A stretch of 64,000 nucleotides of DNA from Desmodesmus armatus. Taxonomy: Eukaryota; Chlorophyta; Chlorophyceae; Sphaeropleales; Scenedesmaceae. How positions within the stretch are numbered: the first letter of the stretch is position 1; each line of letters begins with the position of its first letter. The position numbers and the translations under genes were made by a program. The stretch lies in the NCBI GenBank assembly GCA_007449985.2, contig VIIQ02000049.1, positions 1 through 64,000 of the forward strand, given 5' to 3'. Shown here one piece after another: positions 24,501 through 37,874 of this stretch. The notes beneath the pieces were generated by a model that did not search any database, was not told the origin of the DNA, and saw nothing but the letters and a program-made list of their open reading frames with translations.

Positions 24501-27500
24501 GTCGTGCATGCGCATCGCCGCCTGCAAGTACTACAGCTTGGGCTATCATACCTGCATAAAACATATGTCACACTGTTGATTCATGTCAGAGCGCCGAAAG
24601 CTTTGTCAACCCCATGGCCCCAGCACCATCATCGAGCTGTTGTAGAGCCCTCCTGCACACCTACCTGAGTAGAGGGCTTTGGCCAGGGCATCTCGTGCAT
24701 CTCCAGCCTCTTGGTGAGTGAGGGGCTTGGTGATGTCCCCTTGAGGTGTCTTGATCTGCATACATGGATAAATAAAACAGTATGTGCCCTCAGCAAGTGA
24801 GGAAATGTCTGAGGCCGACTTGGCTTGAAGTGCATGCATGACATGCAGCATTGGGATTGCATGCATAGACCATGAAAGAGCCCCAGCTGCACGGCCATAA
24901 TTGAACACCTGCACTGCTACCCCTTCAACCTGGGTCGACCAACCCACTTGAAGCTCGCCCCCCCCCCCCACACCACAGCCACCTTACCTGCTTGTGTGTG
25001 AGGGCATGTGCCAGGTCCACCTGGGGTAGCCCCAGCAGCTCCGCTGCGTTGCTGAGTGCTGCATCCACCACGATCTGACTGCTGTCCATAGCGTTGGCAT
25101 GCACAGGCTCAATCTTGAGGTTGCCCAGCCACAGGATGCCACTGAGTGTGCGCAGCAGCATGCAGATGTCCTGAGACTCCACTCCAATGTCCTGCAAGGC
25201 CTGCATCACCTCTGCATACTCCTTGGCATCATTCACACCATCAATGTCCTGCACAGCAAAAGGGCAGCCCGCAGGACACCAGCACAGCAGCACCAAGATG
25301 AGTTGAAGACCAGCGGTGTCATTGACACCCTGGGCCACAGGCAGCACTCATACAGGAGGCTAGAGCTGGAACTCCTTGCAGAAAAAGCAAAACGCCTGGC
25401 TGTTGGGAACTGCTGTGTAAAGAGCCTCGTGTGACACGCTGCTTCCGTTCGCCGTAGTGGCCACTACGGCTGAGCTGGACAAAGTTGGGCTGCACGCCCC
25501 TGCAACATGCTGAGCTGCTTGTTGATGACACACACCAATACGGCCGCAGCCCACCCAGCTGGTGCCTTACCCAGCAGCCGCTCTGCCTGAGGTAGTCAAA
25601 TTCGCTGGCCTCACGGGGCAGCTTGAGCCATTCGTTGAGTGTCATGTCTGACTTGAGCCATTCGTTGATTGTGGCATCCAGCTCAAGGTGTTCCCCTGGT
25701 GTTGTTTCCATAGGCGCACTCCTCACGCCCATCTGGTCCTTGGATGCCGTGTCCTGCTCGCTCTCCTCCTTGTGGTTGATGTGCAGCTTGAGTTGTTGCT
25801 GCCGCAGTCGCTCCTTGAGTGTGCTGTCCTTGCCCGCTCCCCTCACCAGCTGGTAGAAGATGTGGAAGGAGCGCTCACCCTTCAGCTGGTGGACCTGCGG
25901 CCAGGACAGACCATGCATCGGTGGACAGGGTGTCCTTGAGCCAGCTTTGATGACAGGCAGGGCACCCATGTACCAATGGCCGTGAACATCGCACAGCTTG
26001 GTAGCCATGTGTGGAGCAGCTGTAGAGCAGCTCCTAAACGTCCCAGCCTCAGCAGGTTGATCCTGAGGGCCGCATCCCCTGTGATGACACTTTAAAGCTG
26101 CCACTGGTGCTGCACATGTGTTGCATACGCCTGCCCGCCCCTCTCAGGAGCAGCAGCTAGCACTTTCTAAGCCGCCTTACTTGCAGGGCATGTGTCAGCA
26201 GCCCAGCATTTCGCACCCGGCCAACAACTACGACACCTCAAGCCGCCAGTGGCCACTGCAGCCCAACACCCCCCCCCTCCCTCACCACTCTGCTCTTCTC
26301 CAGCAGGTAGGTGCGTATGCGGGCCCCACAGATGTGGTTGGTGTTATTGAAGTGGATCTCGATCAGCTTGCCAAAGCGGCTGCTGTTGTTGTTGCGCAGT
26401 GTCTTGGCATTTCCAAAGGCCTCAAGGATAGGGTTGGTCTGCAGGCAACATCGGCAGCACCACAGAACGAGTCAGTGGCCAAGGTTTGCAGGAGCAGCTT
26501 TCAGGAAGCAATGCAACTGCTGGGTGAGACCCGGGCTGTCAGGACTTTCCATGCCTTTCACACGGACGCTGTCCTGAGAAGGTGCAGCAGGCCACCCTAG
26601 CTTCGCCAAACCCTTCATGATCTTTCTGGAAAGCAACAAGCGCTATCATACCGCCAAGTAGAGTCAGCAAGCTCACGCAGCAGCGTTCTGCTGGTGGCTG
26701 CCGGTCCCATTCGACCCATACGCCTCACAGCAGGTCTGTTGTGCACCCGCAGTTACGCCTTTGTTACACTGGCAGCAGCCTGACAGTAGTGCAAATAGCA
26801 ACACCAACTGCCAACTTGGTTTGAAAGGTCCTGCGTTCGATCCCCCTGCTGCCTCACCTCTAGGACCTGCTGCTCCACAGGTGTCTCGTTGTCCCGCTTG
26901 TGACTGCCTGCCAGTGCTGCCAGGAACTGCATGGCCTTCTTGGTGGTCTCTGTCTTACCAGCACCACTCTCGCCGTTAATGACCAGCGACTGGCTCCTGT
27001 TCTGCCGCACCATGTTGCGGAAGGCAGCGGCAGCTACCAAATAGACATGGGGTGCCAGCTTATTGGCCTCTAGGGCCTCAAAGGCTCCAACTGCAGGGCA
27101 ACAGATGGGCAGGGTCAGGAGCAGGGTCAGGAGCCCAGTGTAACACCAGGTAAGCTAGGGCACAATGGCTTGCCAGGTAGGGGATGATGGGAATGTCCGT
27201 TGACTGGCCAGCCATCAGAAAGCAGGCTGCTCTGTGTTGGATGCTGTTGCATGCAGTTAGCCCCTCTGCCCCACTCACTGCAGAGCCTAGCAGTGTAAGG
27301 CAAGTCCTTTCTTGATTGCAGTCACCACACATGATACTGCGCGCTACTTTGTGCCGACACACTGCAGGGTTCACTTTGTACATACATCCTTTCACCCCAA
27401 CTTCGCAACACGATTCTCAGTTGCACAAGACCACCCAGACCCCTGCCACCCAGCCAGCCCTGCTCAGCCCCTGGTGAGCCACACTCACTCTTGTATTCAT

Positions 27501-27864
27501 GCTGCACCTGCTCGGTGTACAGCGGCAGGTTCTTGCAGGGGTTGACCGCGATCAGCACGGGCCCTGCATTGGTGTATATCAAGTCCTGCTGGTACCGCTG
27601 CATGAGGTTGTGCAGGATGCTGGGCTCATTCAGGTACGTCAGCTGCGTGAGGTCTGCATCAGCCTGCTGCAGTGAGGGGTTTGCAGGCACCAGCTGGCCC
27701 TTCCCATCCTGCAGGCCGTTGATCAACGTGCCCGACTGCAAAAGCTGGATGCTGACGCTGTTGTCTGACACATCCTTGATCTCCGCCAGCTGCCAGGGTG
27801 ATTTGCGATTCTGTCGGTACCACACCCTAGAGCCCCTGCCCAGGCCTTTCACAGCGTCGTCCAT
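18592..27864 (-). CDS. class VIII myosin heavy chain
   Basis: Actin-based motor. Fourteen exons read on the minus strand: 27489-27864, 26858-27090, 26286-26438, 25571-25894, 24988-25248, 24665-24755, 24335-24452, 23989-24103, 23628-23764, 23262-23398, 22758-23061, 22342-22550, 19302-21356, 18592-19036. Visible motor elements are an N-terminal SH3-like segment ([16 protein letters not shown]), [18 protein letters not shown], the P-loop GESGAGKT, switch [10 protein letters not shown], switch [11 protein letters not shown] and [10 protein letters not shown] of the actin-binding region. Four IQ-type motifs follow (21290-21050). The N-terminal LVPANP region and the C-terminal [17 protein letters not shown] and [12 protein letters not shown] segments match plant myosin VIII. 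The tail between them is a ~22-residue helical repeat instead of a long coiled coil. The last ~110 residues are Ser/Ala-rich and end in basic [12 protein letters not shown]. Summed exons are one base short of a whole frame; the break lies near 20400-20430. About 1,650 residues. Start ATG at 27864; an upstream exon is possible. Confidence 0.9.
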
Positions 27865-28547
27865 GCTTGTGCAGCAGTAACACCACCTGCGCGGTGACCG
27901 AAAGGTTGAACCAGTCCTGTCAGTGAAGCACACTTTGAGGTATTGTACAGTGTGACCAGTGTAATTCATGTTCCTTATGCCTAGTGTGCCGATGTAGTGT
28001 GCTGCAATGCTGGAGGACATCGGCAAGGCTTGCACACTCAAAGGGGGCAGCTACCACCAGTTACCATTGCGAGAGGGGGGGGGGGGGGAGGCTGGGAGTG
28101 GAATCCACACTGTGGATTAGCTTTGTAGACCAAAGGACTACGCAGCACCACTATTATGAGCAAGTATGCCTCAACAAGGCATCCCCCACCACTTGAGTTG
28201 AGAAATATCCTGTGCCACCCTACCTGCAGGAGACCTCCTGTCCAGCTGCAGCTGCTAATCCAGCTGTAGTCCTACTGCTTTAGGGGTTGAGATGCTGCTG
28301 TTATTGAAGCTTTGGTGCATTTTCAATGCATGGGATGTGTGAGCGAGGCAAGGCGAACGCTTGCATGTCAACCTTCCAACCGACCTTCAGTGAGTCTGCT
28401 TCTTGCAGGACCCGACCTAAACCCTCGTACATGTTGCGCCGATACTACTTAAAGCGCCGTCTCATCGCGAACTCACGCCACGGAGTCAAGACCCGCTGCA
28501 GCTACATCCTGTATTTCAAACTCGCCAGCTGTGCCGCTATCATAGTC

Positions 28548-29110
28548 ATGAAGTTGACATTGCTCCTGTTGGTGACCTTGGGCATCCTGACTATTGCAAA
28601 CGCTCAGCAGAGTGAGTGCACACACCCGGTCTGCAGCGCTAGCAACTGTCAGCCGATGTGTTGCCTGACGCTGGATCTGCCTCACCGCCCTCCAGGCTGT
28701 GCGACCTGTGGCATTGGTAGCCAACTTTACATCAAGTGCGACCAGCATCCATACCTGCAGCTGTGTTTGAGGAGTCTCTGTGTTGTGCTGCCCAACATGC
28801 TGCTGCTGCTGCTGCTTGTTTTGCACCCGCAGATTGCAGGGCCTTCGTCACAGGACGCTGTAATGTGAGCGCTGGAGATTGTTGTGCGCAGCGTTTTCAC
28901 ATTTGCCAGAACGGACAATGTCAGCTGCCGGACTCCGGTGGTGGTGGTGGAAAGCGCCCTTCGGGTAACCCAGGGGACCAACCACCAAGGCCACCCACCA
29001 CGGACGTCCCAATTGCAAGGCCATCGAGGCCCCCCCGTCTGCCTATCATTTTCAGAGGTCTCCGGGCCTCAGCTAGTTCAGGCTTGGCTGCTGGGCCCCA
29101 GCTGAACTAA
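28548..29110 (+). CDS. small secreted cysteine-rich protein
   Basis: Two exons, 28548-28716 and 28833-29110, join in phase to give about 148 residues. MKLTLLLLVTLGILTIANA is a clear signal peptide with likely cleavage before QQ. The mature part has about 14 cysteines: ECTHPVC, CQPMCC and GCATC in exon 1, and DCRAFVTGRC, GDCC, HICQNGQC in exon 2, suggesting a disulfide-bonded fold. A Gly-run and a Pro/Arg-rich basic C-terminus follow. It is probably an extracellular or cell-wall protein; I recognise no named family. I chose this start because it gives the signal peptide; an in-frame ATG at 28326 would bury it. The gene diverges from the myosin gene, whose start is ~0.7 kb away. Confidence 0.65.
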
Positions 29111-30538
29111 TCTCGTCCGGCAGCCTGCTTGTGATTGGACAGTGTTGTTTCCATTACTGCAGGCTGCAACAGCCTTGCCACATGTTTTTGTAGCTGTGGA
29201 GCAGGATGCATTGGGCCGGGACCAGTTTAGCGGATGATAGTGATGTCTAAGCATGCCCGTTTCATGTAGTCTCTGCATCACAGCCGCAGTATCTGCTGCA
29301 GCTGCTCCCCTGTAGCTGAGGCTGTGCAAGGCTTGTGCAATGCACACTGGCACTCACAAGACGGTGGCAACTGTCATGTGAGAGTGGTTGGCATGCCAAT
29401 GCATACTGTAGGTAGTACTGTGGGAGGCTATTGGTGAATCTGCTGTTGTTTCCAGTGGATGTGCTGCCATGTGGTGGAATGGGCCAAGCGCCTGCGCCAT
29501 TTACTCTCTGACAATCTGAGCATCATAGCTACAAGTGTAACATGTATGAGTGGAACTGTATGCCCCTGTTTGATGCTTTTGTGCATGTGCACAGTTCAGC
29601 AATCTGGATGAAGGTCCAGCCTTTCCTGCAGCTGCTGACTCCTCCACTCAGTGACTGGGCATCCCTTGCATCGCAAAGATGCAACCAGCACAGTACCTTT
29701 CCACAGCATCAGGGTGCCAAACATGTGTGTCATTAAGGGTAAAATACTCTCATGCAAAGCAAAAAACCGCTCAGTTGCTTCCCATCACAAGGTACTGGTG
29801 TTGCTCAATTCCCTGTGTTTTAGTTCACATGCTTGGGTAATGAGCAATGACACTGAGCAACTTGCACAGGAGGTCTGCTTAATCTGCAACATTGTGGAAC
29901 ATCCCTCATATGCATTGGACGGCAAAGGTCTTGATCCTGCTGCTGTCCTAGCCTGCTGCTGTGCCCTGCTGTGCCATGCAACCTGAAATCGGTTGCTGGG
30001 GATAAGAGGACCGGTAGAATGAGCTAGCTTGAGGCATTGAAGCTGGCACCGCACGGCATCCGCCTAGTCAGCCTGAGGTGCGCACCACGGTGCGCCCAGG
30101 GCGACAGCGTCAGCCACTGCTGGCAGGAGGTTTGTGCAGCAACTTTTGAGTGATCCAGATCATTCAAGTGAAACATCAAGCATTGCGCTTCAAGTAATGA
30201 GATACCCTTGTATTACCCTGCAGATCAAGGTCTACCCAAGCGGGCATGTGCATGCTACTGCTGTGGGAGTTGGGCAAGGCCTGCGAGTGCCAGCGCTTCT
30301 GTAAGTGTTGCATCATGATTGGGATGTTTCTGGCAGTGTTGAGTACCCTATCCCATCTTTTCCCTTCCTCGAATTGCCTCCAGCCTGGCGGTTACAAGTA
30401 ACAGTGACACCACGTGAACGCACCCACAATGCTCCCGGCACCCAGAACAGGAAGAATGCGAACGGCGTCATCAGCAGATCACTTTGAGAACATTTGAGGA
30501 CCACAAGCAAGCAGGGGCTGACCAGCTGATTCGTCCGG
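29111..30538. other. intergenic or 5' region, one candidate orphan exon
   Basis: No complete gene seen. A possible exon at about 30224-30300 has a strong acceptor (CCTGCAG) and donor (GTAAGTG) and would encode IKVYPSGHVHATAVGVGQG. It may be a 5' exon of the ATP-grasp gene or part of an unrecognised small gene. Confidence 0.35.
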
Positions 30539-33500
30539 ATGCCACCCAAATCAGCGCTCTCGGCTGCCCTGGCTGGGGGCACGCCCATCCCTACAGTACC
30601 TCCACCCACCAACAAGTCAAGCTTAGGCAACCTCAGCTGGTGCCCGTGCCTGTGGGATGAGGGACAGGACCCTACAGGAGTGCCAACAGAGCAGTTCGAT
30701 GATCCTTACGAAACTACAGTAGTGGGATCGTTCCCAACCAGGACCTCGTTGCCGAGCGGCAAGCAGCTGGTGGGTGCAACGGTCCAGTCCGGGCTAATTG
30801 GTCACTAGTGATCTGAGCTACAAGTCATACAACCCATGCACCCACATTGCACCTGCCGCAGGCTGACTATCCATTGGGGCCATACAGGCGTCGTGGAGGC
30901 AAGGAGAGCCTGTCATCCTCCCTTCGGCTTGATTCAGGTCCAGGACTTGTGAGTGGCACTTGGCAGGGCCCAACCCTAGTTGCAGCCAAGCAGCAGTACA
31001 GGCCGATCATGTGCACATCGACAGCAAATGACTTCTCAATGCATAGATGCAGCTACCTCTTGGTGCATGAGGCAGTGCACTTGCACACACAGCACAAATC
31101 GCCTCTAGATACTGTTACCCGCAACCCCCACACCAATCCTGGTACATGTAGGCATAGCAGCATTCACCTGTCAATGATAGAAAATATCAAACTGCACAGC
31201 ATTTCTTCGACCATGTATCTGTTGTATCTTGCTTACTTCCCCTGCTGCCGTACCCTGCCTGGTGCCCTGCAGGACGAGAAGTTTGGCAGCCTGCTGTCTG
31301 GCAGTCTGACCCAGAACTATGACGCTGTTATCGGCTCACTGCCCAAGGGCCTCACACAGGATGAGCGGCTGCGCATCAGGGAGAGCATGCCCATGTCGCC
31401 GGCACTGGGCGCACTGCAGCAGATCCCAGAGGTACGGGAAGGCAGGCGCAGGGCAACAACCCTACTTGAGTGGACGTCAGCAGAACGTTTGCAGCAGCAG
31501 CGGAAACATTTAGATAGTCAGGCAGGGGGCATCCAAACCAGAAGCAATATCTTCAGCGCATGTCATGCGGGGGCAGGGGCCAGTGGTGTGTGCGTGCGTG
31601 CGGGGGGGGGGAGGTCCCCTTCACCACTGTGGCTGTTTCTGACTTGCATCAGCGGACTCGACCACTGGCTTCATTGAGTCACAGCAAGTGTCAAGTTTGG
31701 TACTTCATCCTTCACTCATCAGGCTAGGCTAGGGGCCGTGTAGCTGGGGGGCGGGGTCGGATAGTGCGCTTGGATCCCTTGCACCCTTGTCGGTGCTTTG
31801 GGAGTTGCAAGGATGGACCAGTGGGTGCCCTGTAGTCTCAGCAGGCCTGGCTGGCAGCCACGTGTAGAGGGCAGCCGTGTGCAGAGCATCAGTCTTACCG
31901 TGCTGGCAGACACCAACTTAGACCGTGGCCTAGGCTCACCTGCTTTGGGAGTATCGGAGGTGCTGCGCAGCCGGTGGTGGCCGGCAGCAGGCACTTGTGG
32001 GGTGGTTGATGCATGCCATTGTCACCCCTCCGAAGCCAAATTTACACAACAATCACACATCAACTAGCTGCTGACGGCCTGCCACCCTCCTCATTACTCT
32101 GGTCTGCAGGACAAGGTTGGGTCCCGTTCGATAGAGGGCCGCAAGCTGAGGCGTGGTGTGCTCAAGGGGAGCGTAATCGCATTCATCACAGCAGGTCAGC
32201 AGCTCACCGACTGGAGGGCCAGGGGAGGGGCGAGTTGGGGGATTTGGTTGTAGAGGTCGGCAATGGGCAGCTCATGCAGGCAAGGGAAAGGGATTAGATG
32301 GCAGGGTGCAGAAGGTCTTGTGTTTGCTCCTAGGGCTGCAGCAGTGCGCTTGGCATCAGGCAGCAGGAGCAGCATCATTTGCAAAGGGCCGTATGCATGT
32401 GGTCACCAGCAGGCACTTTTGCCAGCAGCAGTCTGTCCAGCATCGCACTGGTTGGACTCACATTGCCTAGCAGCAGCCACGGCATTCAGCACTCGTAACT
32501 GTACAGGTACAGCTGCTGTGCAGCTCCCTGGCATGCTGTGCTGCCTGTTGCTTACTTGTGTCTACTGTGCTTTTTGCATGCTGTGTTGTGCTGTGCTGCG
32601 CGTGTTGTGACGCCGCTGCTGTCATCCCCAGGCTACTCTGGCAAGCGGTTCATCTTTGAGAAGTGCAAGGAGCTTGGTGTGAAGGCGCTTGTGCTGGACG
32701 CACCCGACAGCTGGGCACAGATTATGGAGACTGAGGGCATCATCAGCAAGTTCATCCCCATAGACTTTGCAGACGCTGAGCATGCATACGACAACTGCCT
32801 CAAGGTGCGCGCAGCATGCGAGGGAAGTGGGCCCGGTGGGGGGTCTGATATCAGACAGGGGTTGCCAGTGTGAGGCTAGCCTGCGGTGCATAGCATCGTC
32901 AACGCTTGTTGCCAACTGGAGTGGCCTTGTGATCGTGGGGGCGGGGGGGGGGGGGGGAGTAGCACTGCAGTGTGGGGTCTGACTGTCACAGCAAGTGAGA
33001 GTGCGCTTAGCCCAATCCCAACATCCCACTGGCCCAAACAACCACTTCTCTGTATGAATGCTGCGTCACGGCTCGCTGCTGCCCCTCCGCTCCCCCTGCC
33101 TCTCCTCCCTTCCCCCTTGACCCCCAGGCCATCAAGGCTGCCAGCAGGGACCTAATGCATGTTGACGGCATCTGCACCTTCTGTGAGATGGCAGTGCCAC
33201 TGGTGTCAAGACTGGCTGAGGCACTGGGCCTACCAGGCAACACACCAGAGGCAGTCGACGCAGCAAGAGACAAGGTGGGACCTGCCACAATGTGGCGATG
33301 GTGGTCATGTGTTGCTGGTTGCACGTCTGCGTGAATTGCTAAGTATTGACCCTGCCACCTGGCGCACCCACTGCGTGTACGCAGGCGTGCGCCAGGTGGT
33401 TGGCTGGCTGTCTTGTTGACACCGTGGATGCGCCATTGCTTGTGAGCTTATACCAGTGTGGGCACTGCCATGCTGTGTGTCTCTTCCTGTGTGCAGTACC

Positions 33501-36500
33501 TCACCCGCCAGGCGTTGGCCAAGGCTGGTCTGCCCACCCCCAAGAACTCACGCATCAGCAAACCAGAGGATGTTGAGCCAGCGGGGCAGCATGTGGGCTT
33601 CCCCTCAGTCATCAAGCCAGTGTCAGGTGAGGGGGCACACCTTCATACGGGTAGGGTTGTGCTGGTTGATGTTGATTTTTGCTGCGGGGCCCAGCACTGC
33701 TTGTGTTGGTGAATGGGTCTTGTGCTTGCAGTGGTGCAGCACCCGCAGTGAGCAACACTTGTGATTTGGGTTGCCTGGCAGGCCAGCAGCAACTAGATGC
33801 AGCAAGTGCTACAGCCGCAGCAGCACTTTAGAATGAGGTGGAGGCCATCTGCAGCCTTGACATGTGCTGTTTGGTCAGTGTCCCACCTCCGCACACCCTG
33901 CACGTGTATGTGTGCACGTGTGTCTATCGTCATGCAGGTGCTGCTAGCATAGGAGTGATTCGTGTGAACGACATGGCGGCACTGCAGCTAGCCTACCACC
34001 GTGTGGTGAAGGACATGAGCAGGGCGCGCATTGTGGCTGGCGCCCTGGTTGAGGGAGGGGACGATGATGACGTGGGGTCAGCGCCATCAGGCAATGCAGG
34101 CAGCTGGATCAATGTGGAGCTCATGCTGGAGGAGGTGAGGGAACGGGGGGGGGGGGGGGGGGCTATGGCGCAGATGGGACGGGGGCGCGGTGGTGGGCAG
34201 GGGAGGAGGCGAGGAGGGCAAGCAGCAGGGCGCGGGTGAGGGGAGCAAGGTGGTGCCCTGGTGGAGGGGATGGGGGTGTGAGGACCTGGAGGCAACCTCA
34301 AGGCAAAGAGGCAGCCGGACCAACGTGGCACTGCTGTTGTGGGAGGTGGGAGATGATGAAAACTGCAGGATAAGCGTGCTTGGCAAGCTCTGCATTGCAG
34401 GACCCTTTTGCATTCGGGTGGCAATGGTGAGCAGGGGGCTGGGCGCAGGGGCAGGGGCCAGGAGGTCAATGAGGAGAGGAGATCATCTCCTCTCCGGGAG
34501 GTCGGGGCTTGAGTGCAAAGGAGCGTCCAGCGGAGGGAGGTGGACCACTACGAGTGGAGGGGTGGTGTGAGGGCGGGAGGGGGAGGACACTGCGTCAGTA
34601 CAAAGTTTATGGTGGGGGAGGGAGTGGGGTAGCGCAGGGAGCAAGAACCAGGGCAGGAAAGGGTCAGGAGGGTGCCAGAGGAGAGAGGACCAAAAGCTTC
34701 AAGTTGCCCCTCCTTTGCATCAGTGATGACAGCAGCAGTCCCATGCAGCTGTTCACAGCTGCTGCCTGCTGATGTGCCTGCACGCCTGCTGTTCTGCCTG
34801 CCTGCCTGTTCTCCTGTTTGTGTGTCAGTACCTTGATGGCCCTGAGGTTGACTGTGACGTGGTGTTGAGTGAGGGTGCCCCCGTGTTTGGTGCCATCACG
34901 GACAACTGGCCAACAGTGGAGCCATACTTCAACGAGACAGGCAGCAACTGCCCATCCATACTGCCACGTGAGTGCCACACAGTGTGTGCACACATTGACA
35001 TGGCAGTGCTGCCTGCCAAGCCTTTGCATGCACCACAACAAGTGCAACACTGCTCACTGAGGTCACATACCACCAGCAGCCACAGCAACACACAGCCAGG
35101 GGGCCAGAGGCTGATCCTCCTCGCAGTGGAGGCAGCACCAGAAGAGGCTCGTCTACCCACAGCCATAAGTATATCAGCATTCAGAGGCCAAGCGTACTGG
35201 TGATGGCATGATGGATGTGACAGGCATAGGCTGTGGTCATCTGTCATCGCCCGGATGAATTGCTTCCCAAGCGCACCTGACAGGCGCTTGGCACCCAGCA
35301 AGAGTGATGACTGATGGCTGTTCTGGACTGACACTGCTGCTGCTGCGTGCCGTGCTGTATCATGCTGCTGTTTGCTGCTGCGTGCTGTGCTGTGCTCTAC
35401 TGCTGCGCGCTGGTTTGTGCTCGCAGTGCAGCAGCAGCGTGAGCTCATGGAGCTGGCAGTGGACAGTGTCAAGGTGGGTGCAGGGGGGAGGGGTGCTGTG
35501 GGTTGCGGTTCTTTTTGTGGGCCTCGTAGAGGTTGTAGCCTATTGCCAGCTGGCTGCAGACACACAGCATCTGGTGAAGCCAAGTTGAGGGGTGGGGGGG
35601 CTGGTGTCCGCTGGCAAAATCAGGCAGTTGCTGTTTCCAACAAAGGACAGCGTCGGTGGCTTGGTACAACATATCCCTGCAGCCAGCTAAGTCTGTGGCC
35701 TATGGCTAGCTTTTTTGCATCAGGGTGGGGAAATTTATGGTGCATGTATGGCATGTAATGGTGTTACCGCTGAGATACCATCAGACTTGGGTACCATCAG
35801 GAACCCCATCCATCATGCTGGCTACTGGCAGCGCCGTGCAACACATCGTCCCGTGGCCTGCATCGTCCACGTCACAGTCTCTGCGTTGCCTGTCCGCCCT
35901 CCTGCTCACCCTCCTGCGGTGCCTTCCTTCCTGCCTGCCTGTCCCCTGCCCTCAGGCGCTTGGCTTCCACATGGGTGTGTTCCATGTTGAGGCCAAGTAC
36001 ACCAGCAGGGGGCCACGCCTGATTGAGGTCAACGCACGCATGGGGGGAGGGCCAGTACGGTGAGCATGCGGCATATCAATCGCTCTGCCAGCCCACACAG
36101 CAGCTCTGGCACAGCCTGCACTCATGCATACAGTGTACAGCCTGCATGCGATAACGCACTGTATTGCGTCGCTGATGCGTGAAAACAAAGCAGCCATTAG
36201 TTGGACAAGAGGGGGGTCAGAACTGTGACTGCGGAACATGGTCGCTTGCAGGTGCTCCTACCAGCCATGTGAAATCCACTTACCCAAGCCTTGACACGCT
36301 TCTGCTGCTGCTGTCGTTGTTGCCGCTGCTGCCGCCATTGCTGTCATTGCTGCTGCTGTTGCTGTGCAGTGACACCAACCTGATAGTGTGGGGTGTTGAC
36401 CTGGTTGAGGAGCACCTCATGACCAGCGTGGGCATTCCTGCACGGCCACCAGTGGCTCGCAAGCCCCTGGCACAGGTGAGGGCACTGGTACTGGCCGCTG

Positions 36501-37874
36501 CGCGCTGTTGTTGTGATGGGCCTAGCGGGGGGGGGGGGTGTGAGGTCATTGGCAGGTCTACTCGAACACCAGTGTTGAGCTTTGCAGTGCTCACCACCGT
36601 CGGCAAATATGGCCTTCCAACAGTGGTGGTCACCATCTGGAACGGTGTCGAGAGGTGTTCATTGGTGTCGAGAGGTGGCCAGCATGTAGCTGGTGCAAAC
36701 ATGGCCTTGCCACCAGCAACACAGGCTTACCAGCTTCTCAGTGAGCTGGTTCTGTCCAGGGAGGTCACCTCAGTGAATGGCGCTGCACTGTGCTGGCAGT
36801 AGTGTGCTCATGATGGGGCAGCATTCGTGCCTCTTACTGCAGTTGCAACTGGTTCCTTGCGGTGTGGTGTGCATCGCAGCGCAGCTTTGTAGTCGACTAT
36901 GGCACACAGGTGCGCAGGGATATCATGCGCCATGCAATGCTTTGCTGCCTTTGTGCATCCAAGTGAACGATTTGGTGCTGACGCAGCATGTGCTGTGGTG
37001 TGCTGTGCTGTGCAGATGGCTGAGTTCAGTGTGAATGCCAAGGTGACGGGCATGCTGCAGCACACCGACTACCTGGACCAGTGGCAGCAGCACAGAGATG
37101 TGCGCTACGCACGACCACTAGTGCCGGTAAGCCTGATGGGCAGATAGACTTAACCTGCACACGTTTGACGTGGATATCTGTTATTGATGATTAGAAATTG
37201 CAGTTTTCAATCGCCTTTACATCACGAGTAGTATATCATCACCGGCAGTGTGCCTCTTGTGGTGGTGGTGGCGTTGCAAATCCCTTGCAGCCACAGGCAG
37301 CAGCACAGATGTAGCACGGGCCAACACCCATGCAGTGCCACCCTTTCAGGGTGGGAGCAGCCAGCTGAGCTGCACAGGGAGGTCCTGCGCGCCCCAGGTT
37401 GTGCATGTTGTGTACATGCATGTATGTGTAAGGGTGACACACATCTAACCTGTGTTGCCCAAACACATACATGTACAAAGCGGAACCTGGGGCACACAGA
37501 TCCTGCGACAAACAGCTGGCTGCTGCCGCCTGCTGGGGCAATTTCAGCCAGTTGTGTTTGAACCATGTTGCACTGTTTTTGCTGCTGTGACAAATCTCTC
37601 CTTTTTGTTCTGCACTGGAATGACAGCACAGAGCCAGCATGATATGATCAAGTCCATCTCATCTCCGGAACCTCCACCCACCCCACCTGCTGTGTGTGTG
37701 TGCACTGTGATGTGCGTGCAGGCTGGCAGCAAGTGCGTGTGTGTTGAGGACGGTCTGCCCACCTGGGTGTGTGAGCTGATGGTGATCAAGCCCACCGTGC
37801 AGGAGGCCATTGATTTCATCAAATACATCGAGGAGAGCTTGGACATACCCATCACACCCACACCCGCACACTAG
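30539..37874 (+). CDS. ATP-grasp ligase, carnosine-synthase-like
   Basis: Fourteen exons: 30539-30769, 30862-30948, 31273-31431, 32110-32194, 32632-32804, 33128-33274, 33497-33626, 33938-34134, 34829-34967, 35427-35473, 35956-36059, 36370-36475, 37016-37126, 37722-37874. They total 623 codons with consistent phases (622 residues). After ~150 Pro/Ser-rich residues comes a Rossmann-like preATP-grasp segment (AFITAGYSGKRFIFEKCK). Then follow YLTRQALAKAGLPTPK, VGFPSVIKPVS and GAASIGV (nucleotide-binding lid), YLDGPEVDCDVV, and the metal/ATP site FHVEAKYTSRGPRLIEVNAR with MGGGPV. This architecture forms an acyl-phosphate and then an amide bond. The exon 5 segment (LVLDAPDSWAQIMETEGII) resembles CARNS1, which joins beta-alanine and histidine. 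The real substrate here is unknown; other ATP-grasp dipeptide or amino-acid ligases are alternatives. The start at 30539 is the first ATG of the first recognised exon. Confidence 0.8.
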
